Of a DNA stretch of 64,000 bases, positions 29,607-41,982 are shown one piece after another. The stretch is from contig NC_045141.1 in NCBI RefSeq assembly GCF_008831285.2, positions 21,076,848 through 21,140,847 of the forward strand, read 5' to 3'. The notes under the pieces are model-generated. The model saw nothing but the letters and a program-made list of their open reading frames with translations, searched no databases and was not told the DNA's origin. Each line of letters opens with the position of its first letter. Position 1 is the first letter of the stretch. The translations under genes and the position numbers were made by a program. The DNA is from Nymphaea colorata. Lineage: Eukaryota > Streptophyta > Magnoliopsida > Nymphaeales > Nymphaeaceae.

Positions 29607-32600
29607 TTATTCTTCTTCTTCAAGGTCATCACTAACAAGAAGGTGCTTCAGCGCAACCTTGTGTCTTTTAGGTTCTGCTACATTTTCTTCGATCTTGGCT
29701 TCTGCAATCGATCGTTTGTTGCTCTCGACGGTCCTATCTTCTTGATCTTCATCCCTTTCATTAGTTCTCTCTTCCCCTTCATCGCCTGCAGATATCTCAT
29801 GAACAGACGCCTGCTCAGCTACTGCTTTATCTTCCGCCTTTTCACATCCATTTGTGTCTTCTTTCTTTTTGGTAGCCTCCTCGTGGCCCATCAGAATTTT
29901 TTTGATCTCTTCATTGCTGGCGACATCTAACGGAAGTTTCCCAGCCTTTGTCTTCGCAGTTAGGCTTGCACCTTTCTTCAATAAGTACTTCACAAGATCC
30001 AAGTGAGAACCCTGGACGGCATAATGGAGTGGTGTGAAGCCTTTCCTGGTGCGTGCACTGACAGAAGCACCTGATGAAACAAGAATCCGAACAATTTCTA
30101 GATGCCCTTTCTGCGAAGCAAAATGAATTGCTCCCATGTCATCAATTGCGGCTGCCCCAACATCAGCTTTCAGGTTGCAGAGAAATGAAACCACCACAGT
30201 CTGGCCTGACCAAGCAGCCAAATGCAATCTCAATTACAAACATCAGGTTAAGGAAGCTCAGAAAGAGAACCATAGAAAAATGGAAAAAAAAAAAAAACAG
30301 TTCTGCTAGTATTTCTGGAAATGTTAGTTCAGAATCAAAGCAAGGAAAGATGCTCCGTTCATGCAAACAGTCAACAAATGACCTAAAGACAGACTACTGG
30401 AACATGCAGACCAAGCTGTTGAAGCAGAACTGTAGATTCTGATAAGAGAATGCACAGGACATCAGAACATGCATGAACTGAAAAGATCAGCAAAATTTGT
30501 CTATGTGGATGCTGGTGATGATTGAGAGATGAGAGACAGAATGGCATTTGCCTGAGACGCTTTCATTTTGATTGTGCACACATGAAAGATCAGCTTGTCT
30601 ATGTGGATGCTGGTGATGATTGAGAGATGAGAGACAGAACGGCATTTGCCTGAGAAGCTTTCATTTTGATTGTGCACACATGCATGCCCGTATTCACAGG
30701 TAATTATCAAAACTTCAAACTAGTGAGTATAATGCATCTGATTACCAAAATGCCCCCATATCCCTTATTTTCTTAAATTCACAATCAAATTCATGAAAAC
30801 AACGCATGCTGTTCTCCTAAGCTGTGTCATGCATGTCTTGTGCATGACAACATTCTTTTATTCAAGTAGCTTCCTTCTAGTAAGTTCAGGTTATTATGTA
30901 AGAGATGTAAGTTTGTAATTATTAATCTCTAGAGGGCATTTAAGAACAGGAATGTTGAGTCTTTGGAACGTAATGTTCCATGAATATGTCCCAATGGGTA
31001 CTAGTAAATTCCAAACTTTCCTATTTGTGCATTTGGACTAAGACAAGTATATATCCTGTTCAACTGCACCAAGTTTCTTTAGCCCAATACTTAGCTCTTT
31101 CGCCGAGTTGGATACTTGTTTTTCAGTTAAAAGCAAGGGCAGATGATTAAGTATGCAGGGTTCATGGAAAGGCTCATAGTCAAGAAGAACAGTGTGCTAA
31201 AACCATGCCATCACAACCAAACCAAGCTCAGTTGCTCATGGAGTCAGCAAAGTGAAGGAAACCGGTGTAATATATGAAGCAGAGATCCACTAAGGCATCT
31301 ACTGACATAACACAAGACCAGAAAGGGATAGACCAGCATATTGCTGACTAGCTTCCTGGAACACAAGGAAAGAACTTTCAACTCTTTCCACTCCCCAGCC
31401 ATGCCAGTTCCTAAGTGAGAACCCGAAGGAAAAAGGATACCACCTAAAATCAATCAAGTGAGAAGGAAAGAGTTCCATCATTAAGTGTGACGAGTCTTGT
31501 ATTCCATTACTAGATTCAGCTCTCATTTGCTTTAGATGAGAGATTAAGGGAGTTCTTTAAAGAAATCACTCATGAATCAGGCATTAATCTTCTCAGTTGT
31601 GGAACATGAAAACATCCCACTCAAGCATCTTAGGTAATCAAGCTTGTTGTTTTGAAGTTACAGATGCCAGTATATTATTCAAGATAGTCTTCGTAGCTTT
31701 CCAAAACTTGTAGTCCAACTCTTATTTTTCTCTAGGGTTTCAAACATTTCCATCATAATGCTTGATATTTACTGTTTACACATATGATCCAAGAGAATCT
31801 TTCTCTTTCTTTTCCATTCCTGTTCCAGGCTTTGAGTCATAAGCAACAAAAGAGTTCCAGATTTACTGACAACCAGAAAAGATCCTATTTAATAACAAGC
31901 AGTCAGGGTTAAGTCAACTAAAAAACCCTGTCTCAAACAGTCTGCCACTGAGATAACTAGGTCACGGCGATGTGTGCATCTTTACCTTGTTTCTGAATTA
32001 TATTAGTATGTAAAGAAAACTTAACTATCACCAATAAGACTTACTTTTCTCTTATAATTGTAACATTATATTAACTGCTTAAGGCAAGAACATGTACAAC
32101 CAACAAGCCAGAGGCCCTACATGGGTTCCAATAGTCCATAGGATGGTTACTGCAATTGAAGGAAGAAGGGTCTCAAATCTTAGATCAAGCACATAGGTAC
32201 CTATGGCTGTTACGATGAATCACTTAAAAGGTCTGTCCAACGAAGCAGTAGGAAGCAGAATTAAGACCAATAAAAGCAGTTTAACCAAGAAAAAAACAAG
32301 AAAGATAAACATCCCAATAGATAATTATTTCTTTCTAATGGGTAAAATTCACATCATGTGAATGCATAACCTTTGCTGAAAGTAGTAACATAACAATACA
32401 GTACTATGATTCATGTCAGAGTGACACTATTTCTGCTTTTGGAATTATAGCTGAAGAATCATGCACTATGGGAGGTAGGGATGGGTAGTGGACTTCCCAG
32501 TTTCAATATACTTCTCTCAACATCTTTGACAAGAGTCTAATGTACAAACTTTAGATAAGCAAGATATGGACCATGGCCACATAACCGACAACAGCTAAAA

Positions 32601-33973
32601 ACATGATACAACCAGGAGGGCAGAGTCAACTAGGTTTACCAGTAAGCTGCTAACCTATTGTGTAGTCTAAAATTCAAATTGCAGCTCATCGGCAAATCCT
32701 TCTCTAAATAGGAAAATCCAGTTTTCTATATTTTGACTTTAGAACAATTTTTCTATATCAACCCTTCACTTGATGCATGAACCCTGTTTAACTATTCATG
32801 AGTCGTTTTACCATTATAGATCTGATTACCATGACTTGCATCAGCAAGTCTCATGATCTTTTACATCAGTTCCTCAGCAAATGATAATGATAGCAGGGAC
32901 AAGTACTGAATACCAAGTTGAGAAAAAGTAACCAAGCTTAACAAGCACATGCATCCACCATTCCTAGCCTGCAAAATCATGTTTGTGTACTTACACGGGA
33001 TGCTAGGGGAAAGCAATAGGCCGTACACGACGAGCGACACCTTGTTGAGTTTGCTTATAAGTTATAAGTTTCCAACTTGTCAAGACCTTTTTTCTTAAAT
33101 GCATTCCGGGAGCTACTTTAGCACACAAGTTCTCCTTGACACCTTGTGAAGTTATGTTCAAAAGAAAGTGCCGAAGAATAATTCCATGAGAAAAGTGCAA
33201 AACCACAAAACCAACATCATACATACATTAACTTTTGCAACAGAAGAAGAATAAGAAGATAACACGGTCTAAATACAAAAAATAGTAGAAAGTAGCACGA
33301 TAGGTTGAACTCAAGAACAAACCCTAGACCCAGCTTCCCTTCAGAGACATTTACAGAAATATGCGAACAAAGGTTGATATAAAACCCCCTTATTTGGAAA
33401 GGGTAAAGAAAGTATCCTGAGCCAAACAATTCCATAAAAGACCACATAGAAACTTAGAAAGCAATAAGAAAAAGCCAACGAGAGAACCCCCAAAAGCCCC
33501 AGTGTCTACTAAAACTTACAAGGCAAAAGCCAAGGGAACCCCGTCAATTGGAAAATCCAAGATTATAATCTTTAGAACGTCCAATTCCTACGGGCAAACG
33601 AGATATCAAACGACCTAGTCTCTTTCAGAATTGAGACGAAAGTCCAGAAATTAGAAGGCAGATCATATAGCCACCGAAGATTACTAGCTTGAAGGATGGA
33701 GAAGACGGCCCATTTCACAGAGGTATTTCAGAAAAAAAAAAAAAAAAAAACAAACAAACAAACAGATCGAGTGAAGAGTGCAAAAGTCGGATACGGTGTT
33801 CTCGAGTGCTTATCTCTGGAGTTGATAGCCAACGGGTTGTAGTTGCAAATCTCCTCGAGGACAGGCATATTGCCTTCTCTCGCAGCTGCGTGGATACCTC
33901 CATGCAAGTTATCTCCGGAGTCCGATGCCTTCCTGCCGCCACCGGAGTTTGAATTTCTCTTACTGCCGCCCAT
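29607..33973 (-). CDS. Ankyrin-repeat protein (266 aa, function unknown)
   Basis: Two exons on the minus strand, 33795-33973 and 29607-30228, join in phase 2 (ACA CC|A TTG) to restore RTPLHLAAW, the core of an ankyrin repeat. The start MGGSKRNSNSGGGRKASDSG is a conserved lead-in of a plant family. Four ankyrin repeats span about residues 24-165; clear TPLH-type cores are RTPLHLAAWSGQ, MGAIHFASQKGHLEIV and FTPLHYAVQGSHLDLVKYLL. Residues 175-245 are charged and low in complexity, and the tail EPKRHKVALKHLLVSDDLEEEE combines a short basic patch with an acidic end. The fold is a protein-protein interaction scaffold; partner and process cannot be read from sequence. No transmembrane segment is present, so it is not an ACD6-type ankyrin protein. 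A longer upstream frame starting at 34159 is rejected because it runs through the TATA box. Confidence 0.88.
30229..33794 (-). other. Intron of the ankyrin gene, 3.57 kb
   Basis: The donor GTATCC and acceptor AATTGAG are weak by sequence, but this junction rebuilds the ankyrin consensus exactly. The intron carries a tandem duplication (30480-30681) and otherwise AT-rich unique-looking DNA with no supported gene. Confidence 0.75.
30480..30681. repeat. Tandem duplication of about 100 bp in the ankyrin-gene intron
   Basis: Unit 1 (30480-30583) and unit 2 (30584-30681) are adjacent and nearly identical. They share ctatgtggatgctggtgatg and ttcattttgattgtgcacac, with a 6-bp length difference near the start and two or three substitutions, which points to a fairly recent event. 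Confidence 0.9.
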
Positions 33974-34039
33974 TTCTGAGATCTCTCCCTCGCTCTCACG
34001 CGCGCGCTCTCTCTCTCTCCTACCCTGCCTCCTCTGTTG

Positions 34040-34047
34040 CTTATATA
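34040..34047 (-). promoter_or_regulatory. TATA box of the ankyrin gene
   Basis: TATATAAG on the minus strand, about 67-74 bp upstream of the start codon at 33973, with a purine-rich GA leader between them. Confidence 0.75.
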
Positions 34048-34174
34048 GGACCAAAGAACGGGCTAGGCCTGTTGCTGGGTACCGCGCCCGGGAGCGGGTG
34101 AGATGGGATTCGGGTCTGATGCTGTTATTAGTTAAACTGGTCGTATCGGTTACCGGCATCCAAATGGAGAAATA

Positions 34175-36691
34175 GCATCATTGAAACCAGATCTCACATG
34201 CCTTTGAGTATGGAATCAGATCCTTATGGAAAAATTGGCATCACTGAGGTTAGGATTTACAAGCGCAGTTTTACCTATTGGAACTAGATTTCTAGTAATT
34301 GGGTTCAGTAAAATAGTCTGAATCCGATTAACAATATGTTTCAGTCTCAGTTTAGTGTTATCCCAACCAAGGATGGATATCCAATCTGATTATAAGGCAA
34401 TTCTTAGGTTCCAAATAGTAATATCCAAACTAGTTGGAAATAGCTTGTCAATTTTTTTAACGTCCAACACTTAGATTGCTGAATCGCTATGTTTTTAGAA
34501 GTTCTTTCTCTAAATGTTCGCACCTATTACAGAATATTGCATAGAAAATGCTTAGTTAGTATCGGAAAATGAGATACTAAATACAACATGGACATGAAAC
34601 AATAAAATCTTTCTCTATTTCTCTCCTTAATTATGCCTCTGGTGATTCTTCAAGGAAAGGATCTGAATGATTGGTCCATCATTGTAGATGCAGTTAATTT
34701 CCCCTTCACAAATCACTCATAGGCAACGCCAGATCAATAGCTTTTCTCTGTCTGTAGCATTCCAACTCCAACTATTGAAGATATCCCAGCATCTATTCCA
34801 CACTCTAGAACAAAACTGCTGATTGGGAAGGCAATATCTCCCTGTTATGAGCTATCGAGTTTCTTCTCCACCATATGCACCAGACTACTATATGAAAAGT
34901 CGCCAACCAGCACGCTTGGAGCCACCTGGTCATCCGCCCAAGTCACCTGATTTAGGCAAGTTGCATAAACGCTTGGCCTGATGATCATCAACTGCAAGTC
35001 TGCAACTTTATCATGATATTGAAGAAACGAAATGGTGATTTTAGAGAAAGCAGGATAGAAGACCATGTGTGGTAGTGGACTTTTATAAACATACATTTAA
35101 GTGCCCAAACATTATTTTCAACTTAATGGAAGCCGCAGCGAGGATCGGAGAAGGAATATTACCAAAACATTTGAAAAAAATAGAATGCTCGTGAAGCCAC
35201 TTTGTCTAAGCAAAAATCGCTGACTTGAATCACAATAGCTCTTACCTCAGCTGGTTCAGGAAAGAAGTGGGCATGAAAGATATGGTATGCCTCGAACTCC
35301 ATCTTTTATGTACCAATAAGTAAAAAGTCGTTACAGGTTATACACAATGTCACATGGGCGTATCTGAATAGCTGCCGCGTTCGTGTCGATGCTGCTGCAA
35401 CACATGTCCATTGCATATGTGTCGATGCCACTACTGTTGCTGCTCCAACACTGCAGGCCCATTGCGGTCAGCTGAACTTGGATCATTTTAAATGAAAATG
35501 GTCATCTAAAATGGTCTTTTGCATCCACACCAACACCCATGTAACATTTCACACCTACATCTCTACACCCACATCAAACACCCAGGAAACATAGGTTATA
35601 CACTTACATCTCTATGCCCACACCAACACCCATGTAACATATAGGTTATACAATGGATAAAGAAAAGGAATGCTTGGGAAGTGACACTTTAGAAATGTGA
35701 GAAGTCTGAAACGTGAAGCATGAACATCTAATAAGGACTGGGAAGGGCAAATAAAGGCATGGGAGCTGCAAATAAAGAGGGAGAAACCATATTCATCGAT
35801 TTCTTTGGTTGTTCGGGGGCATATACTTGGAAGATGAACGAGTTAAATTGAGGTAACAGAGGAGGTGGGACCTTTTCCATATACTTCTATGAGAGGATAT
35901 TATATTGCCCGGGTGAACCCAGAATTTTTTTTTATATGTAAAAAATCAAATGTTTTTAGTTTGGCTCGACCCGTCGCTCCTCTTGGCCCTACCCGCAGAT
36001 GGTTTGGCTCGCCCCTAAAATAATTCTGGCTTCGCCCTGCTGACAAATATTCTTTCATCTCCATATATGCCCATAAAAAATGGCCATTGTTGTCTCTGTT
36101 CCCAGAAAAGTTAGTAATGAGGACGCACATGTAAAGCACAAATTGAAAAAAGAAAGCAGAGATTAAAAATGACACGGAAGCGACAAGGAAACGAAGTGGA
36201 AGTGGAAGAAGCACTGTTGCACCGTGGGACAACCAAATTAAGACATGTTAAGTGTGCACTTCCTAGGGTCATCGACCCAACACATGTCAAAGGCATTGAG
36301 GCGTAGCGGAACGTAACAGCACGACCGTAAGCTGTGAAGCACATTGGTAACCAAAAGCACTGCAGCACCTTGTACCTTTTCAAGTTGCATTACGCCATGA
36401 ATTACTTGTTTTGCGGGGACTCCGTTCCCCATCACATGCCTGGAATGAGGGTTGCCATGCGATAGATGCAACATCCACTCAGATAATCCATACCTATCTA
36501 TCATATTGATCAGATAAAGCAAGAAGAAGAAATGGATACAGTCGGGAATTAACGCCAACCAAAAGAAAGGAATTGCAAATCACTTGGTTTAGCTGAAAAA
36601 TAACAGCAGTTGCTACATAAACAACTAAAGCATAGAGGCAGTTCTTGCTTACAATAAGCAAGGCCACACATAGTGAAAAAACACAGAGACC
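34175..36691. other. Intergenic spacer, no supported gene
   Basis: Lies between the ankyrin promoter and the 3' end of the transporter gene. A degenerate tandem tract occupies about 35510-35650, with caccaacacccatgtaacat seen twice. A fragment at about 35905-36050 has mirrored ends (cccagaatt and aattctggc) and looks like an old transposon piece. Overlapping minus-strand frames at 35900-36560 match no known family. Confidence 0.5.
35527..35650. repeat. Degenerate minisatellite with caccaacacccatgtaacat
   Basis: The 20-bp core occurs twice about 90 bp apart, with related ctacatctctacacccaca-like segments between them and ataggttataca after each. Confidence 0.6.
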
Positions 36692-38131
36692 TCATCTAGT
36701 ATGGGAAGATAGAAAAGCAACTCGTTCCACATCGGATTCAGTCCAATCCTGGTCCATAGCTTGAAGATCAGGAAGATCAGTGCTTGTGGAGAACTTCAGA
36801 ATTTTCTTTCTGTTGATATACTCAAGAGAAGGATAGAGCACAAAGCCAATTAATACAGCAGCCATGCTTACAGCTACAACCTTGAGGGAAGCAATCGCCA
36901 GCACCACACAAATTAAAGCTGTCGGAGCTAAACAGAGTAGGATGGCACCGGCAGTTCCCACAGGTATCTTGTAGGGACGTGAAGCAGTTGGACTTTTTAT
37001 CCTTAGATATATGAAAGCCACAAATTCAAGGATCATCCCAAAACAGTACAGATAATTCTCAGCTGCAACTATCTCTTGAAAGCTTAACCAGGAAAGGAGG
37101 AGTACCCCTGAAGCAGAAAATAGAATTCCCAACAGAGGAGTTCCATAGGATGATCTTTTACTGAACACCTCAGGCAGCATTCCCCTTTCTGCCATCCCGA
37201 GAAGTTGAAACGAGTCACTACTCATTTCAGCAATGAACATGCCCATATTTGATAATGCGGATGCTCCCTGAATCCACCACCACAACCAAGCACCACCAAG
37301 CATTTTTGCGATGGTTGCAAAATACCCATCACTCCATAATGCTCTGTTGAGAGAAGTTGCTCCAGTTCCAGTCAAGAGTGGAATAAAGTATCCAAAAACC
37401 ACCAATATAAGCGCATAAAAGAGAGCTTTTGGTAGGGTCCTCTTAGGGTCTTCCACCTCCCCTGCAAGGGTGCTAACTGAATCCCAGTAGTTAAGGTTCC
37501 AGAAGAGCGTATTTAAATACAATGCCCAATTGACGTTGTTCAAGTCAATCACTAGCCATCTTGAAGGTTCAATTTTTGGTATAGCTAAAATTCCCATTAC
37601 AGCAAAAGGGAGAATAGAGAAGATGCCCAGTCCTATAGCGGTCCATCCAACTATGTTCAATCCTCTGTAGTTCATGTAGGTGAGAGCTACAGTTAACAGT
37701 AACACAGCAAAAACTCTTGGTAGCCCTTCTCCTAGAGCGGGAAACTCAGATTTTAAATAGTCCAAAAACAGAACAGGGTACAAGGCATTATCTATAACTC
37801 CACTGAGCCATTTCATCCATCCCTGTTGGAATCCCCAAAATGGGCCCAAGGCTGATGAGACCCAAACAACGTATCCTCCATTTTCAGGAAACATTGTGCC
37901 CATCTCTGCAGTAATCAGGGCTTCCGGGATGCTCCATATGATGGGGAAAATTAGAAATCCCAAAAGTGCCAGAAGAGGGCCACCTGCCTTAACACTGTCC
38001 TCTATGCCAAAAGGTCCTCCAGACACTTCATAGTAGATAAGAAAAACAAGGGGCAGAACAGAGACCTTTCTGTAACTATCTAGTTTTGGTACCTCGGTTT
38101 CATCAAAGTCTTTGCCGAAGTATTCCCCCAT
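36692..38131 (-). CDS. PUT: Polyamine/amino-acid uptake transporter (PUT/LAT family)
   Basis: A 479-aa single-exon coding region of the APC superfamily, plant polyamine uptake transporter branch (LAT/PUT), which moves spermidine, putrescine and the analogue paraquat by proton symport. The first-helix motif is complete: [18 protein letters not shown] at residues 35-52, followed by [20 protein letters not shown] (about 69-87) and [26 protein letters not shown]. The hydropathy pattern fits 12 membrane helices, with soluble N- and C-termini. Plant members sit in the plasma membrane, Golgi, ER or chloroplast envelope, and the sequence does not decide which. The ATG at 38131 is used: the frame extends upstream only through a TTG that lies within a splice acceptor (TTTTCAG ending at 38167). 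Which PUT paralogue this is cannot be settled without a tree. Confidence 0.92.
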   Translation of the reverse strand: MGEYFGKDFDETEVPKLDSYRKVSVLPLVFLIYYEVSGGPFGIEDSVKAGGPLLALLGFLIFPIIWSIPEALITAEMGTMFPENGGYVVWVSSALGPFWGFQQGWMKWLSGVIDNALYPVLFLDYLKSEFPALGEGLPRVFAVLLLTVALTYMNYRGLNIVGWTAIGLGIFSILPFAVMGILAIPKIEPSRWLVIDLNNVNWALYLNTLFWNLNYWDSVSTLAGEVEDPKRTLPKALFYALILVVFGYFIPLLTGTGATSLNRALWSDGYFATIAKMLGGAWLWWWIQGASALSNMGMFIAEMSSDSFQLLGMAERGMLPEVFSKRSSYGTPLLGILFSASGVLLLSWLSFQEIVAAENYLYCFGMILEFVAFIYLRIKSPTASRPYKIPVGTAGAILLCLAPTALICVVLAIASLKVVAVSMAAVLIGFVLYPSLEYINRKKILKFSTSTDLPDLQAMDQDWTESDVERVAFLSSHTR

Positions 38132-38166
38132 CAAAGAACACCTTCTATGTTTTAAGCTGCTCAATT

Positions 38167-39453
38167 CTGAAAACAATAAAAGAAATCCATTGAGTTATTA
38201 TGACTAAAATCCTGAAGGAATATCTAAAAAGTTAGGAATAGGCCGTGCTAGGTGATCATCTCTTGCTGTTGCAACACGCATGGAAACTGATGAATACCGA
38301 TTCTTCCACTGACATGTTGAAGAGACAAACCATATCAATGCATAGTACACACTTAGGTACAAGTAACAAAACAAATGATTCTTAAAGAACAACATAATGC
38401 TTGTGTGAAGAAAGTCTGATAAGATAATCATTTCGTTTCAAACAAGCCAAAAAGAAACCACCTAAAACTGCATTTGGGCCTGCAACTCTTGGATAAAACT
38501 GAGGGTTCACAGCCATTCACTTATAGCAGAAATACCGCAAGAACAACAACATGGCAACCACTGAACAATCTCCATGTATCTTGACAACACTGAGGAATGA
38601 GGATGGCCAACTCGGCGACTCATCAACTAAGATTGCATTTTAGTCTTAATGCACTATAATATCCACTGAACAGTCAGGCTTTCAACTTTCTCGACTTTGG
38701 GAGAAACAAAGAAGCCACTGAAACTATTTCAGGCTTTGCATAACGTCAACAAAGTAAATATGACACAAAATCATGGCCTTCTACCCTTCTTATAGTGGTC
38801 ATCAACTATTCAAGACCTCTGAAATGCCAATTAAGAGACTATTTCACGTTCAGCAAACCGTTTGTGCAGTTCCATTCTTCAACAAAGACCAAATTCTTGA
38901 AAATAAGAGCTTAGAACCGGAGAAAATATGGCAAACGATTTGGGTCCTTCTACTCTTGGATGAAGGTTCAGGATCTCATGCAATTTAATCGATTGAATGA
39001 TGCAAAATCTAAGAATTTGCGAACATAGTTCCTCATGCACGCCTAAAAGGTTCCCAATTCGTTTCATCAATCAGGGTTAGAAAACCAGCTCACGCCCTTA
39101 AAATTCTAAACGGAAACAAGACGGACAAGCGAAAGAACAATCAATTAAGATTACCTAGGCCTATAAAAACAAACAAGGAAAGAAATACCCATCACTCAGA
39201 AACACCAACCAGAATCCGCAAGGCAACAACCAACCATACCTACAAAGAAAATCCGTTCCCCCAAGAAAAGAAGGACATAGTTACATTACCTCCGCCGCCC
39301 TCAGGATTAAGCAATAAAAACATCCAATACTAGAGAACAGAAGAAGCCATATATTCCAAAACGATGAAATTTCAGGATCATTGCCTCCAAATCGAAGAAT
39401 TTTAAGGGAGAAAGGGGAGAGGTAGTGGACAAATGGGTCGATGAGATTCTCAC
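38167..39453 (-). other. PUT: Predicted leader intron of the transporter gene
   Basis: Acceptor TATTGTTTTCAG at 38167 and a matching donor TTG|GTGAGA at 39453 suggest an intron of 1287 bp between a leader exon and the coding exon. The donor is inferred; others nearby are possible. Confidence 0.55.
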
Positions 39454-39471
39454 CAACAGATGCCACGCGTT

Positions 39472-39591
39472 TCATCTGAAGGGAGGCCAATCAACAGGTG
39501 GCATCTGGGTGGTAGCAAGAGACACCTGATGCAGAACCCACTGGCGAACAAATGGACTTGAAGAACGCTGATGATGAACCTTGGGATTCAT
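39472..39591 (-). other. Upstream ORF 2 in the transporter leader (39 aa)
   Basis: ATG at 39591 follows the TAA of uORF 1 with one base between them (TAA-A-ATG). The 39-codon frame begins MNPKVHHQRS and ends PPVDWPPFR, and its stop at 39472 falls just before the predicted leader donor at 39453. The close stop-start arrangement could allow reinitiation. Confidence 0.45.
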
Positions 39592-39592
39592 T

Positions 39593-39697
39593 TTATCTCC
39601 GCCTGTAAACGTCGAACCAAGAATCACCAACCTCCTTAGACGTTACTTCTGTGCCTGAAGATTCCCTGTGCCCGAGAGTCGTATCCTTCGCTTGCAT
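39593..39697 (-). other. Upstream ORF 1 in the transporter leader (34 aa)
   Basis: ATG at 39697 opens a 34-codon frame that ends SKEVGDSWFDVYRRR and stops with TAA. The C-terminal end is aromatic and basic, the sort of end that acts in nascent-peptide control. uORF 2 starts one base after its stop. Whether it is transcribed depends on the transcription start, predicted near 39758. Confidence 0.5.
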
Positions 39698-39784
39698 CAG
39701 AAAGGAAGAAGAGGTAGATGGGTGTTCAATTACGGAGACAGGAAGGAACGTTCAAGTCGATGACCTGGGACATTTGGGAGCATG

Positions 39785-39792
39785 AATAAATA
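39785..39792 (-). promoter_or_regulatory. Possible TATA-like element of the transporter gene
   Basis: TATTTATT on the minus strand, about 90 bp upstream of uORF 1. It is a weak match to the TATA consensus; placed by position. Confidence 0.35.
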
Positions 39793-41850
39793 GAACGCCG
39801 TCCCTCGCGTCTCATATGAAATGGTGTCGCAACGAGCCTCTTATCGCCGTTTATCTTGAAGATGAACAGTTCATGACGGCCGAGGCCATAGGGCGAAGGT
39901 TGTAGCTCTTGCCGATGAATAATGTTTTATGCCGATGAACGAAGGTTGTCACTGTTGGAGACGACGAATATACGGTCCAAGTTGAGAAAAGTATTTGCTA
40001 AAAATTTCTGTGTTTTAGAATTTGGCTGCAAGAATGTCCCTCAGCATCATTGTTTTAAAATTTTCTAACCTTGGATCTCAGATTATGCTTCTTATTATGA
40101 AGGAAGATACATGAAGTTTTTCATCTTTTAGTGTACAGAGAGCGTGTACCCACATCTATTGACAATAATTTGAGAACAACTATTTGAAGACATTGAAGAA
40201 TATTTTTCCGCGCTGCCCAATGGCGTCAGAATCAGCAGCATAACCTTATCCATCACAAATCAATAGGATAACATTGATTCATGACGCGCTGGTGAAAGTT
40301 TGGTCATCAGTTTGATTTTTGTAAGCACTATTTGTTTTTTATTCAAAACACTTGAGTTGAAGAGTATATGTAAATCGACCAAAGTCTCCAAATCAACCAA
40401 CAATTCTAAAAACAAGAGAAATAAGGTGGTTTTCTTGCGGTTTGCCAAGGTTGAAGTTATGTTTCTGAAAAGATTGTTAAATATTTTAAGCTATCAATGT
40501 TATCTTCACATAATTCAAATTCATATCCAGAGACATGGTTTGTAGGATAAAAACTTCTAAGCATGCAGTTTCTTCTCAATAATCCCGTCTCTCTTCATCA
40601 CAGGACATGAAGATCACATACTTGATTTTTTATGTACTTCTATATTGCGTGTATCCAACTACAAAAAGCTATATATGTTTATCACATTACTGTGAATCTG
40701 ATTCACACAAACGTCCCATTCCATAGCAAGCCAAAAAGCATCATCTCATGTGGAGGCACTTTAATTATTTTATTGTCATCTTTATGTTTGTGTGCCCCAT
40801 TGTATTTTTCAAAGTTCTTCGGAAGAAAAATAAGTTGTTCTATCGGAAAAGACGGCAGCCTAACGCATCCAACAAAGAACTTGCGGTCAGGAGCACCGCC
40901 ACTTGTGGGGGGAACAGTGGGTGGGACACCTTGGATTTGAGAACTTTGGAATTTGCTTTTATTTAAGAATGGGACTTGGTAGTGATCCGGTTCACCTCCC
41001 GCTCTTTTTTGGATTCACATGGGACTTTTTTGTGACAAGATTGAAAATTTTTTGTTTTAATGATATGGTCAGGTAAGTTCTAATTATCTTCTGGCTTTCT
41101 AGAAAGATTTCAGCAAATTCTAGAGTCTCTCTTTTGATAGATGCAAAAATGTAGAATATATATTTCGGTCCAATTTTAAGACTGAATTTTAATGACTTCA
41201 TATCTTTAAGTGTTTCTTTGGAAAAAAATTATGCATGCAGATGTCGTTGGCATGGTATAGATCCACGCAAGAATCAAGTTCTTAAAATGCTTCGGACTGC
41301 ATGAGAAACGAGTTTCAGAAGCTCCAAAATTCAAACAATTGACTTTCAAAAACTTGTAGATTTTGTATACACATTTACAGAACATCATTTTCGTTTTTAC
41401 TTTATAGGTTCATAATGATCTTACATGTAAAGTTCACATGCATAAGCTAAAGTTCAAAAAATGTTGAAAGGAAAAAGCATGCATGATAAGGACTAATTAA
41501 TGATTTTCAAAAAGTCTTTTACTAGTAGCACTTTTTGAATGATCAGATAAAAACATAATTTGGTGCATACTGTTCTTATGTTTACTTTATCATAGACTAT
41601 AATTAAGTTAGCACAAGATTATCCTTGATGGCAAAAGTTAACTTCAGAGCAACTTTGTTAGTTTCACTCTCTGAGCCACAATTAATATGGCAGATTGAGC
41701 TTTATCAACTGATAAGATGAACTGAACCACTACTATTAAATATGTAATATTATGACAATAATGTTATCATATAAAACCTGGTTTTTTTATGAATAATCTG
41801 AGAGGTTTAACTTTTTCACTCTTTTTTTTATAAAATTGGGTTTTACTTAA

Positions 41851-41914
41851 CCCAGTTTTGATGGCACCCAAATACTAAAAAAAACCTTATTTTGGGGTGT
41901 CATTCAAACACGCC
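41851..41914. repeat. Dispersed MITE-like family, terminal block
   Basis: A 64-bp block starting cccagttttgatggcaccca and ending ggtgtcattcaaacacgcc. It is nearly the same, in the same orientation, as 60551-60613. Confidence 0.65.
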
Positions 41915-41982
41915 ACAGATACTTTAAAATGAGCAAAGGGAAGCTGGTTACATCCTCCAAAAGACATAAGACGAACTATAAT

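Noticed and set aside
33974-34159. N-terminal extension of the ankyrin frame to 34159
   Set aside because: It would run across the TATA box at 34040-34047 and a GA-rich leader. The conserved start is MGGSKRNS at 33973.
38132-38176. N-terminal extension of the transporter frame to 38176
   Set aside because: It begins at TTG inside the splice acceptor TTTTCAG, so those codons are intron and leader.
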